A DNA stretch of 15,501 nt. Origin: JAGNZR01 sp051656905 (GTDB lineage Bacteria; Fusobacteriota; Fusobacteriia; Fusobacteriales; Fusobacteriaceae). Location: positions 1 through 15,501 of the forward strand of contig JBOFJQ010000029.1 in the NCBI GenBank assembly GCA_051656905.1, in the 5' to 3' direction. The notes below the pieces were generated by a model that made no database searches, had not been told where the DNA came from, and saw nothing but the letters and a program-made list of their open reading frames with translations. Within the stretch, counting starts at the first letter, position 1; every line of letters begins with the position of its first letter. Positions 1-6,763 of the stretch are shown piece after piece. The position numbers and the translations under genes were made by a program.

Positions 1-55
1 ACTCGCGACCTCATGCGTGACAGGCATGCGCTCTAACCAACTGAGCTACACCCCC
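1..55 (-). tRNA. tRNA-Asp(GUC), 3' part cut by window edge
   Basis: Reading the minus strand, the 5' acceptor strand GGGGGTG (55 to 49) is followed by TA and GCTC, then a D-loop with GTTGGTTAGA. The anticodon stem is CATGC/GCATG around the loop CTGTCAC, which gives anticodon GUC and therefore aspartate. The sequence runs on through the variable region into the start of the T stem and then leaves the window, so the T arm end, the 3' acceptor strand and any encoded CCA cannot be seen. Only 8 nt separate it from tRNA-Val upstream, so the two are probably cut from one transcript. Confidence 0.93.
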
Positions 56-63
56 AAATTTAA

Positions 64-139
64 TGGTGGTCACAACAGGACTTGAACCTGTGACCCCCTG
101 CTTGTAAGGCAGGTGCTCTCCCAACTGAGCTATGCGACC
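64..139 (-). tRNA. tRNA-Val(UAC)
   Basis: This is a complete 76-nt tRNA on the minus strand. The acceptor strand GGTCGCA pairs with TGTGACC, including one G-U pair, and is followed by discriminator A and an encoded CCA at 66 to 64. The anticodon stem CCTGC/GCAGG closes the loop CTTACAA with anticodon UAC, so it reads valine codons, mainly GUA and GUG. The T loop holds the standard GGTTCAAGTCC pattern. It is first in a tRNA cluster that leaves the window and has its own promoter 20 to 48 nt upstream. Confidence 0.97.
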
Positions 140-158
140 ATTTCTTCATTGCTCAATA

Positions 159-187
159 TTTATACCATAAATAAAATATTAAATCAA
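159..187 (-). promoter_or_regulatory. Promoter of the tRNA-Val/tRNA-Asp cluster
   Basis: On the minus strand TTGATT (187 to 182) is followed, after exactly 17 nt, by TATAAA (164 to 159), with TGG immediately before it, an extended -10. Transcription would begin near 152, about a dozen bases before the mature tRNA-Val 5' end. It sits just past the holB stop codon, so the tRNAs need not depend on readthrough from the upstream protein genes. A short (TTTA)n tract at about 196 to 213 lies between holB and this promoter. I see no terminator hairpin after holB. Confidence 0.75.
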
Positions 188-213
188 GGTTTTTTTATTT
201 ATTTATTTATTAA

Positions 214-1125
214 TCATAAAAAAATATCTAACAATACACCCTTTAAAAGAACAGGCAATCTTAATTTATTCTTAGCAATCAAAAGCTTTTCTACACTTAT
301 TGTCTTGCCTTTTAAAGAACCAATATAATTTAAAATTTCAAACACATGTTCTCTATCTTTTGCACCTCTACAAATTCCCTCTATAAAAATAAGTTTATCA
401 ATTGAGTCTATCCATTTGATATTTTCTATAAAATATCTAATAGCGCTATAAACTTTTATTTTTTCTTCTATGCCACATAATCCATTATAGTATTCTGTAA
501 GATAGACATCTATATTTTTAAAGTTTATAACAGGGTTTAAATCAATTTCTTTCTTTTTAAACTCTTGAATGTCCTCTGCATATCCATTAAAAAATTCAAA
601 AACATCCTTACTAACCCCTAACTCTTCATAACTTAGTTGCGGAACTCTTATTATTGTACATCTTGATTTTATTGTGGGAATTATATTTAAAGAGGTTGAC
701 AACAAAAAGAAATAATTGCTTTTTAGAGGTTCCTCAATAGTTTTAAGCAGAGCATTAGAAGATGTAGCTTTCATTTTAGATACATCTTCTAATATAAATA
801 TTTTATTTTTCCCTTCATATGATGATGAAGCACTCTTACAGATAAGATCTCTTATTGCATCTATTTTTATTCCGTTATCATCATGTAAAATTTCTAAGTC
901 TCCATGTGTTTTAGAGTTCATTCTTTTACATGATTCACACTCATCACAAAAATTATCCTCATAAGTGTCACAATTGAGAGCTTTCCCTAAGGATAAAGCT
1001 ATATTTAACAGCTGTTTTTTATCATTACCATAAAAAATATAGCTTCCTGACTCCTTCATATTTCTGAGTTCATTTTTTATTGTTTTTTTTAAATCACCAT
1101 TACATAATAAACTCTCTATTCCCAT
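214..1125 (-). CDS. holB: DNA polymerase III delta prime subunit
   Basis: This 303-aa protein resembles the delta prime subunit of the bacterial clamp loader, which helps load the sliding clamp at replication forks. Visible features are a zinc-binding group of four cysteines (C52, C60, C63, C66), the stretch NALLKTIEEP (residues 124-133) typical of DnaX/HolB proteins, and an S-R-C sensor motif at 154-156. The Walker A region (about residues 32-40, YGNDKKQLL) lacks the usual GxxGxGK(S/T). Delta prime subunits are generally ATPase-dead, so this agrees with the family. The ATG lies 3 nt past the mreB stop, so the two are probably cotranscribed. The Shine-Dalgarno sequence is weak (GAAAG within the mreB end). 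The C-terminal domain is more divergent, as is usual in low-GC genomes. Confidence 0.9.
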   Translation of the reverse strand: MGIESLLCNGDLKKTIKNELRNMKESGSYIFYGNDKKQLLNIALSLGKALNCDTYEDNFCDECESCKRMNSKTHGDLEILHDDNGIKIDAIRDLICKSASSSYEGKNKIFILEDVSKMKATSSNALLKTIEEPLKSNYFFLLSTSLNIIPTIKSRCTIIRVPQLSYEELGVSKDVFEFFNGYAEDIQEFKKKEIDLNPVINFKNIDVYLTEYYNGLCGIEEKIKVYSAIRYFIENIKWIDSIDKLIFIEGICRGAKDREHVFEILNYIGSLKGKTISVEKLLIAKNKLRLPVLLKGVLLDIFL

Positions 1126-1128
1126 ATT

Positions 1129-2157
1129 TTATCTTTCTGCCTTCTCTATTTTTCTTAAAACATCTATCTGTTCTAAAGCTAATCCTGTTCCTAAAACAAC
1201 TGATTCTAAAGGATTATCTGATAATCTTACTTTTAAATTTGTCGCATCTGCCATAAGTGTTGTAAAGTTTCTAATTAAAGATCCTCCACCAGTCATAACG
1301 ATTCCATCATCCACAATATCAGAAGATAATTCTGGTGGTGTTTTTTCTAAAACTGATTTTACGCAGTTTACTATTTCCATTAAAGAATCTTTTAAAGCTT
1401 CTCTTACTTCTTCAGATGATATTTCGATAGATTTTGGTAATCCCATTATCATATCTCTTCCTTTAACTGTCATAACTTCTTCCTCTTCTAAAGGAATTGC
1501 CGTTCCAATTTTTATTTTTATTTCCTCAGCAGTTCTTTCTCCAATTAATAGATTATGTTTCTTTTTAATGTACTTTATTATATCGTTATCAAAATTATTT
1601 CCAGCAACTCTTATTGTAGAGCTTACAACAGTACCTCCTAAAGAGATTACAGCGACGTCTGTAGACCCGCCCCCTATATCTACTATCATATTCCCCTGAG
1701 GAGCTGATATATCCATTCCAGACCCTAATGCAGCTGCTCTAGCTTCTTCTATAAGGTATGCTTTCTTTGCTCCAGCTGATATCGCTGCTTCTAGTACAGC
1801 TCTTTTTTCTACTCCTGTAACATCGATAGGTACACAAATCATTATTTCAGGCATAAAAAAGTTAAATTTCCCAAAAACTTTTTTTATAAAATATTTTATC
1901 ATTGCTTCTGTTATATCATAATCTGCAATAACACCTTCACTTAAAGGTTTTACTGCTATTATTGTATCAGGAGTTTTTCCTAACATCTCTTTAGCTTCAT
2001 TTCCTACAGCTAAAACTTTTCTAGTCTCTCTATCTACTGCTACCACTGAAGGCTCATTCAAAACTATTTTACCGTGTTTCTTACTGTATACTAATGTATT
2101 TGCTGTTCCTAAATCTATTCCTATACTTCTTCCGTGACTAAATTTAAAAAAACTCAT
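1129..2157 (-). CDS. mreB: Rod shape-determining protein MreB (actin-like)
   Basis: This 342-aa protein has the normal MreB length and the actin-fold nucleotide-binding motifs in order: phosphate 1 IDLGTANT (14-21), LIEEARAAALG with the catalytic glutamate region (135-145), phosphate 2 DIGGGSTD (160-167) and the adenosine motif MTGGGSLI (288-295). MreB filaments lie along the inner membrane and guide side-wall peptidoglycan synthesis. The hydrophobic, lysine-containing N-terminus (MSFFKF) could help membrane attachment. The start has a good Shine-Dalgarno (GAGAGGG) 5-6 nt upstream. Its usual partners mreC, mreD, rodA and pbp2 are not beside it; the neighbours are mrnC upstream and holB downstream. 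A gap of only 35 nt from mrnC with no clear promoter suggests it belongs to the long minus-strand operon. Confidence 0.96.
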   Translation of the reverse strand: MSFFKFSHGRSIGIDLGTANTLVYSKKHGKIVLNEPSVVAVDRETRKVLAVGNEAKEMLGKTPDTIIAVKPLSEGVIADYDITEAMIKYFIKKVFGKFNFFMPEIMICVPIDVTGVEKRAVLEAAISAGAKKAYLIEEARAAALGSGMDISAPQGNMIVDIGGGSTDVAVISLGGTVVSSTIRVAGNNFDNDIIKYIKKKHNLLIGERTAEEIKIKIGTAIPLEEEEVMTVKGRDMIMGLPKSIEISSEEVREALKDSLMEIVNCVKSVLEKTPPELSSDIVDDGIVMTGGGSLIRNFTTLMADATNLKVRLSDNPLESVVLGTGLALEQIDVLRKIEKAER

Positions 2158-2192
2158 ATTTCCCTCTCTTTTTTAAAGTTATTTATCATATT

Positions 2193-2564
2193 TTATATTA
2201 ATTTTTCACAAATTTTTACTATTTCTTCTATTCTTTCCAATTGATTAGTTTCATAAAAAACTCCAATCATAGCTTCAAAAGCAGTTGCTTCCCTGTATTC
2301 CATAACACTACAAGAACTTGGAAAAGACTTTATATTACCATTTTTAGCTCTTTTAAATATTTCACGCTCTTTTTCACTGAAAGATTCATAAATTTCTTTT
2401 ACAAGTTTGCTTTGAATTTTAGCATTTACCATTTGTTTTGCCAATTTATTTGCTTTATGATTATTAAAACCTTTTTCTATTACATGTCTTCTAACATATA
2501 ACTCCCAAACAGCATCTCCTAAATATGCTAAAACTACTCCGCCTACTTCCTTTATATTGACCAT
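2193..2564 (-). CDS. mrnC: Mini-ribonuclease III
   Basis: This 123-aa protein is a stand-alone RNase III catalytic domain without the double-stranded RNA-binding domain, which defines mini-III. The metal-binding catalytic residues are in LAYLGDAVWE (D17) and YREATAFEAMIG (E97), the two conserved segments of the family. In Bacillus the homologue trims the 5' and 3' ends of 23S rRNA precursor, and the same role is likely here. The gene overlaps the end of cysS by 13 bp, matching the cysS-mrnC order of Firmicutes, so translation may be coupled. The chosen ATG has an AAAGGA Shine-Dalgarno about 10 nt upstream, inside cysS. Confidence 0.94.
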   Translation of the reverse strand: MVNIKEVGGVVLAYLGDAVWELYVRRHVIEKGFNNHKANKLAKQMVNAKIQSKLVKEIYESFSEKEREIFKRAKNGNIKSFPSSCSVMEYREATAFEAMIGVFYETNQLERIEEIVKICEKLI

Positions 2565-3982
2565 TGTGTTGTATCCTTTCCATCTTTTATCTTTATTCCA
2601 ATCTCTTGAAGACCATCTCTTATTTTATCAGAAAGTGCCCAATTTTTTTCAGTTCTAGCATCTCTTCTTAACTGTAATACAAACTCAACTAATTCTGTTG
2701 TAAGATTGTCTGCTTTTTTCTCTTCAGATATTTTTACACCTAAAACGTCTTCTAAAGCCTCTTTAATAAACTTAACTGCTTCAGCTATTATTTCCATTCC
2801 AGCTTTATTGATACTCTCTATTTCTAAAGCTTTATTTAACTCTTTTACCAGTTCAAATATTGATCCAATTCCTATAGCAGTATTAAAATCTTCATCCATT
2901 CCTTCTACAAATTTTTCTTTTGATTTATTTAACATCTCTTGTAATTCTATAAGAGAACTTCCTGTTTCGACACCCTGAATATTTTTAGCTAATAACTGAT
3001 TAGCTCTTGATACTGCATTTTCAATTCTTCTTAATCCTGATTCTGCTTGCTTTAGCTCCTCTTCTGAAAAATCAATTGGTTTTCTATAGTGTGAACTTAA
3101 AACAAAAAATCTTACCACATTTCCTGGGAATTTTTCTAAAACTTCTCTTAATAAGAAGAAATTACCTAATGACTTAGACATTTTCTCCCCTTTTATATTT
3201 ATGTATCCATTATGAATCCAATATCTTGCAAATTCTCCACCTGTTGAGCATTTAGATTGAGCAATTTCATTCTCGTGATGTGGGAAAATAAGATCTTGTC
3301 CACCACCATGAATATCAAATGTTGCACCTAAAAGCTTATTAGACATCGCTGAACACTCTATATGCCACCCTGGTCTACCTTCTCCCCATGGAGATGTCCA
3401 ACTTGGTTCTCCTGCCTTTGCAGCTTTCCAAAGAGCAAAGTCTAATTGAGATTTTTTTACTTCACTTACATCTACTCTAGCTCCACTATTTAATTCATCT
3501 ACATTTTGCTTTGATAAAGCTCCATATTCGTGCTTGTATTTATCAACATTAAAATATACATCTCCGTTAGATTCATATGCATATCCCTTGTTAATAAGTA
3601 TCTCTATTAGTTCGATCATCTCACCGATATACTCAGTGGCTTTAGGACGAATCATTCCTTCTTCTTTAAGATTAACTTTTGATGTATCTTCAAAATAAGC
3701 AGCAATATACTTTTCAGCTACATCTTTTAGTGTTATCCCTTCTTCATTAGCTTTTTTTATCATTTTATCGTCAACATCTGTAAAATTTTGAACATATTTT
3801 ACTTTATACCCTCTATATTCAAAATATCTTCTTACTGTATCGAAAAACATAGCTGGTCTAGCATTGCCTATGTGAATATAATTATAAACTGTTGGTCCAC
3901 ACACATACATAGACACTTGGTTTTCTACTATTGGTTTAAACTCTTCTAATTTTCCTGTAAGTGTATTGTGTATTTTAATCAT
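2552..3982 (-). CDS. cysS: Cysteinyl-tRNA synthetase
   Basis: This 476-aa class I aminoacyl-tRNA synthetase charges tRNA-Cys with cysteine. The ATP-binding HIGH motif appears as HIGN (37-40) and the KMSKS loop is intact at 267-271. The zinc site that gives cysteine selectivity is complete: C28 (MYVCGP), C210 (WHIEC), H235 and E239 (FPHHENE). The C-terminal anticodon-binding helical region follows, ending LRRDARTEKNWALSDKIRDGL, a typical CysRS tail. The ATG has a strong GGAGG 5-6 nt upstream and overlaps the preceding gene by 8 nt, so translation is probably coupled. No T-box leader can precede it because the upstream sequence is coding; regulation would have to act on the whole operon. Confidence 0.97.
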   Translation of the reverse strand: MIKIHNTLTGKLEEFKPIVENQVSMYVCGPTVYNYIHIGNARPAMFFDTVRRYFEYRGYKVKYVQNFTDVDDKMIKKANEEGITLKDVAEKYIAAYFEDTSKVNLKEEGMIRPKATEYIGEMIELIEILINKGYAYESNGDVYFNVDKYKHEYGALSKQNVDELNSGARVDVSEVKKSQLDFALWKAAKAGEPSWTSPWGEGRPGWHIECSAMSNKLLGATFDIHGGGQDLIFPHHENEIAQSKCSTGGEFARYWIHNGYINIKGEKMSKSLGNFFLLREVLEKFPGNVVRFFVLSSHYRKPIDFSEEELKQAESGLRRIENAVSRANQLLAKNIQGVETGSSLIELQEMLNKSKEKFVEGMDEDFNTAIGIGSIFELVKELNKALEIESINKAGMEIIAEAVKFIKEALEDVLGVKISEEKKADNLTTELVEFVLQLRRDARTEKNWALSDKIRDGLQEIGIKIKDGKDTTQWSI

Positions 3983-5219
3983 TTTTTCCTCCGTTCTTAT
4001 TAAATTTTTTAATTAATTCTACTAGCATTTCATTATTTATTTTCAAATCAATTTTTATTCCAGTATCTTCCATAAAACTTTCGACTAAGACATTTCTGTC
4101 TTGATTTTTATAATTCAGATAAAAACTCTGATTATTTTTTAATTTTAGAGGTTCTTGTGGCATTTCACTTAATTTTTCTTCCCCTATATATAAATTATTA
4201 TCTTCAACTTTAAGGGAACTTTTTATTTTTATAGAGCTATTTTCTAAATTTCTTATTAATCTTCTTACATTTTTATCATTTTTAAGTTTAACAATCCCTT
4301 GTTCAGAATCTATATCATAAACTATTTCTTTGTCTATATCCTCCAACAATTTAGGTATTTCTATCCCTGCATTAATTTTAAGAAAGTTAAGTAGGAACAT
4401 ATATTGACTTTCTATTTGTAAAACTGATATAGCAGTTGAAAACAGATTAAAAAAATCATCGTTATACATATATATCCTATTTTCTTTTATATAACTCGAT
4501 AGTTTTCTATCTTGATTTTTAACATTTATTCCATTTTTTTTCTGTGACCAATCTATATAAATTTTAGGATTCATCTGATTTTTGTTATAATTTAGAGTCA
4601 TATAGACATCTTTATAATTATAGACATAACCTTTTTTTAAATTCAATGAAAATATTCCTAGATTCTCTTTTTTACCCTTATCTAATATTTTATCAACTAC
4701 TCCATTATTGTTGTTAGAATTCTCTATTTGACTAACAATAATTTTTTTATTAGTAGAAAGTAAAAAATTCCCTCTATGTGGAATCATATAAACTTTTTCG
4801 AAATCAAAGCCTTTATCTTTTAATATCTTTAGACTTTCATCGTTTAAAACATAATAATCATCTTCTTTATTAAAATACTCTTCATAATCCAATAAAAATT
4901 CATAGTACCAATGCTTTAAATCTACTATACAACTAAATTCTTTATTTTTTTTAAATAATGAATCATAGGTTACTACATAAATATTACCAATCTCTCTCTT
5001 TATTTTTTTTATATCTTTTTGAGTTATTTTCATTCCTAACTCTTTAAGTAGAGGATCTAAATCTTCATACTTTTTTTCACTTATTCCTTCATTCGCATAA
5101 ATAAAAGATGCGTTTTCACCTAAATACCTTCTAGGGTTAAGTTTATATAGTGACATCCCTAGTAAAATAACAATTAAAGTTATTGCTATGGATATTATCG
5201 ACCAGATTTTTTGTTTCAT
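3975..5219 (-). CDS. Membrane-anchored protein of unknown function
   Basis: I do not recognise this 414-aa protein. Its N-terminus is MKQK followed by one hydrophobic stretch (about residues 5-24) and then KLNPRR, so it looks like a signal anchor with a large domain outside the membrane. I see no lipobox and no second membrane segment. The rest is rich in Lys, Asn, Ile and Tyr, with alternating patterns (for example NIYVVTYDSLF and YVYNYKDVYMTLNY) suggesting mostly beta structure. I chose the ATG at 5219 because it forms a TAATG stop-start overlap with the upstream amidohydrolase gene and has GGGAGAG just upstream. An ATG 12 nt earlier lacks a good Shine-Dalgarno. The 3' end overlaps cysS by 8 nt. 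Context gives no function. Confidence 0.8.
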   Translation of the reverse strand: MKQKIWSIISIAITLIVILLGMSLYKLNPRRYLGENASFIYANEGISEKKYEDLDPLLKELGMKITQKDIKKIKREIGNIYVVTYDSLFKKNKEFSCIVDLKHWYYEFLLDYEEYFNKEDDYYVLNDESLKILKDKGFDFEKVYMIPHRGNFLLSTNKKIIVSQIENSNNNNGVVDKILDKGKKENLGIFSLNLKKGYVYNYKDVYMTLNYNKNQMNPKIYIDWSQKKNGINVKNQDRKLSSYIKENRIYMYNDDFFNLFSTAISVLQIESQYMFLLNFLKINAGIEIPKLLEDIDKEIVYDIDSEQGIVKLKNDKNVRRLIRNLENSSIKIKSSLKVEDNNLYIGEEKLSEMPQEPLKLKNNQSFYLNYKNQDRNVLVESFMEDTGIKIDLKINNEMLVELIKKFNKNGGKND

Positions 5220-6040
5220 TATCTCTCCCATATTCTCTCTAATTCTTTTAGAACCAGCGGTAAATTTTCACCCTTTGCTACTGGAGAACTAACTCTCGCT
5301 CTTCTTATATAACCCTCACTTAAATTAGTAAAAATTTCAACATCCTCAAAAACTTTACCTTGGACTAAAACTTCCCCTGTTGGTGCAAAAACTTTAGTTC
5401 CACCCCAGAAAGAAACTCCATCTTCAATCCCTACTCTATTGACCATAGTTACAAAAATTCCATTAGTTACAGCTGCACTTAGACATATAGCTTCCCACTC
5501 TGCTTTTATAGTCATTTCTGCTTTTAATCCACGAAGTGGACTGTTAGTCAATACAAATACTCTTGTTGCACCATCTTGAGCTAAAATAAAAGGTGACGTC
5601 TGATGCCAAGCATCTTCACATATTAACATCCCAATTTTTCCAAATTTAGTGTTAAATGCTCTTATATTATTTCCTGCTTTAAAATATCTTCCTTCGTCAA
5701 ACATCCCATAAGTTGGAAGATAAACTTTTCTATGTGTATGAACAAGTTTTCCATCCTCTACATAAAAAGCTGAGTTATATATATAATTATCCTCGCCTAA
5801 CTCCACCGCTCCAAATATAATAGAAATTTTCTTACTACACTGTAATAATGCTTCTGGAATTGTTTTTATAGCTACATCACTAACTAAATCTTCAAGCATA
5901 TAACCAGTTAAAGAAAGCTCAGGAAAAACTATTAATTCAGCTTTTTCTTCTATGGCTTTTTCAATAGATTTCATCATTATTTCTAAATTTTTATTAACAT
6001 CCCCTAAACATGGTTTCATCTGTGCCAAACAAACTCTCAT
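5219..6040 (-). CDS. Carbon-nitrogen hydrolase (nitrilase superfamily amidohydrolase)
   Basis: This 273-aa protein is a single nitrilase-superfamily domain. The full catalytic triad is visible: E41 in FPELSLTGY, K105 in HRKVYLPTYGMFDEGRYF, and the nucleophile C141 in LICEDAWH. The family hydrolyses C-N bonds of amides, carbamoyl compounds or nitriles. The FPELSLTGY, YLPTYGMFDEGRYF and CEDAWH segments resemble the glutaminase (ammonia-producing) domain of glutamine-dependent NAD synthetase as well as beta-ureidopropionase-like enzymes. No ammonia-dependent NadE domain is fused or adjacent, so the substrate is open. The start has AAAGGAG about 9 nt upstream. It follows ispD by 18 nt and its stop overlaps the next start as TAATG. 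Confidence 0.9.
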   Translation of the reverse strand: MRVCLAQMKPCLGDVNKNLEIMMKSIEKAIEEKAELIVFPELSLTGYMLEDLVSDVAIKTIPEALLQCSKKISIIFGAVELGEDNYIYNSAFYVEDGKLVHTHRKVYLPTYGMFDEGRYFKAGNNIRAFNTKFGKIGMLICEDAWHQTSPFILAQDGATRVFVLTNSPLRGLKAEMTIKAEWEAICLSAAVTNGIFVTMVNRVGIEDGVSFWGGTKVFAPTGEVLVQGKVFEDVEIFTNLSEGYIRRARVSSPVAKGENLPLVLKELERIWER

Positions 6041-6058
6041 CTCGTATACTCCTTTAAC

Positions 6059-6763
6059 TTACTTAAGGTATTTTAAATCCTCTATTGTTGTAATCTTTAT
6101 ATTATCATAACTACCCTGTATTATGGATACTTTTTTTCCTAATTCTTCAACTAAAGATGCATCATCAGTTCCGTAGTAGCTATTTCTCTTAGCTAACTCA
6201 TAAGCTTCTTTTAAAATTTCACTTTTAAATATTTGAGGTGTTTGTGCTAAAAATAAAGTCTCTCTTACTGGAGTGCTCTCTATTTCCATAGTATTTTTGT
6301 ACACTTTTTTTATTGTATCTTTAACTTTTACACCTACAACTACTCCTGATAAGTCTTTATCTTTTAAAAGTGTATTTAACCCCTCTTCGAAGTATTTTTC
6401 TTCTAAAAAAGGTCTTGCTCCATCTTGAACGGCAATTATTCCCTCTTCACATTGCATAAGAGCATTATATATAGAATCTTGTCTCTCTGCTCCACCACAA
6501 ACTACTTTTTTTACTTTTTTTATTTGCAACTCGTTGCATTCATGTTTTATAGTTTCTACATCAGCTTCACTAGTTACAATTATAATTTCATCTATTAAAT
6601 CTGATTTTTCACCTTGTAAAACTGCACTTAGATATAGAGATACCCCTCTAAATTTTAAGAACTGTTTTTTTTGTTCTAAGCCCATTCTTTTTCCTGATCC
6701 AGCTGCTGCTACTATCAATGTAAAATAAGGTCTATTCTCTATTTTAAAGTCACTACAGTACAT
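6059..6763 (-). CDS. ispD: 2-C-methyl-D-erythritol 4-phosphate cytidylyltransferase
   Basis: This 234-aa enzyme couples CTP to methylerythritol 4-phosphate in the MEP route to isoprenoids, including the undecaprenyl carrier used for cell wall. Motifs in order: AAAGSGKRMG (19-28, CTP-binding loop), GGAERQDSIYNAL (90-102), QDGARPF (113-119), R167 in PVRETL, TDDASLVE (199-206) and NIKITTIEDL (221-230). The N-terminus is about 13 residues longer than typical because the start lies inside mutS2 (25-bp overlap). The ATG has GGAGAGGGTGG upstream, and no other ATG comes before the first conserved strand, so I keep it. A TTG nearer FTLIVAAAG is less likely. No ispF or other MEP gene is adjacent. Confidence 0.95.
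   Translation of the reverse strand: MYCSDFKIENRPYFTLIVAAAGSGKRMGLEQKKQFLKFRGVSLYLSAVLQGEKSDLIDEIIIVTSEADVETIKHECNELQIKKVKKVVCGGAERQDSIYNALMQCEEGIIAVQDGARPFLEEKYFEEGLNTLLKDKDLSGVVVGVKVKDTIKKVYKNTMEIESTPVRETLFLAQTPQIFKSEILKEAYELAKRNSYYGTDDASLVEELGKKVSIIQGSYDNIKITTIEDLKYLK

Noticed and set aside
196..213. (TTTA)n tandem tract after holB as a phase-variable repeat
   Set aside because: It is short, lies outside coding sequence and upstream of the tRNA -35, and such tracts are common in AT-rich DNA.
220..330. Degenerate Walker A in HolB as a damaged gene
   Set aside because: Delta prime subunits generally do not bind or hydrolyse ATP, and the frame is full length with the zinc cysteines and SRC motif intact.
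716..964. Open frame on the plus strand inside holB
   Set aside because: Antisense to holB, low-complexity composition, no ribosome binding site.
2158..2192. TGATAAAT upstream of mreB as an extended -10
   Set aside because: The hexamer TAAATA matches poorly and no -35 is in place; cotranscription with mrnC is simpler.
3975..4100. Possible T-box or cysteine-responsive leader before cysS
   Set aside because: The upstream sequence codes for the previous protein, which overlaps cysS by 8 nt, and no T-box sequence is visible.
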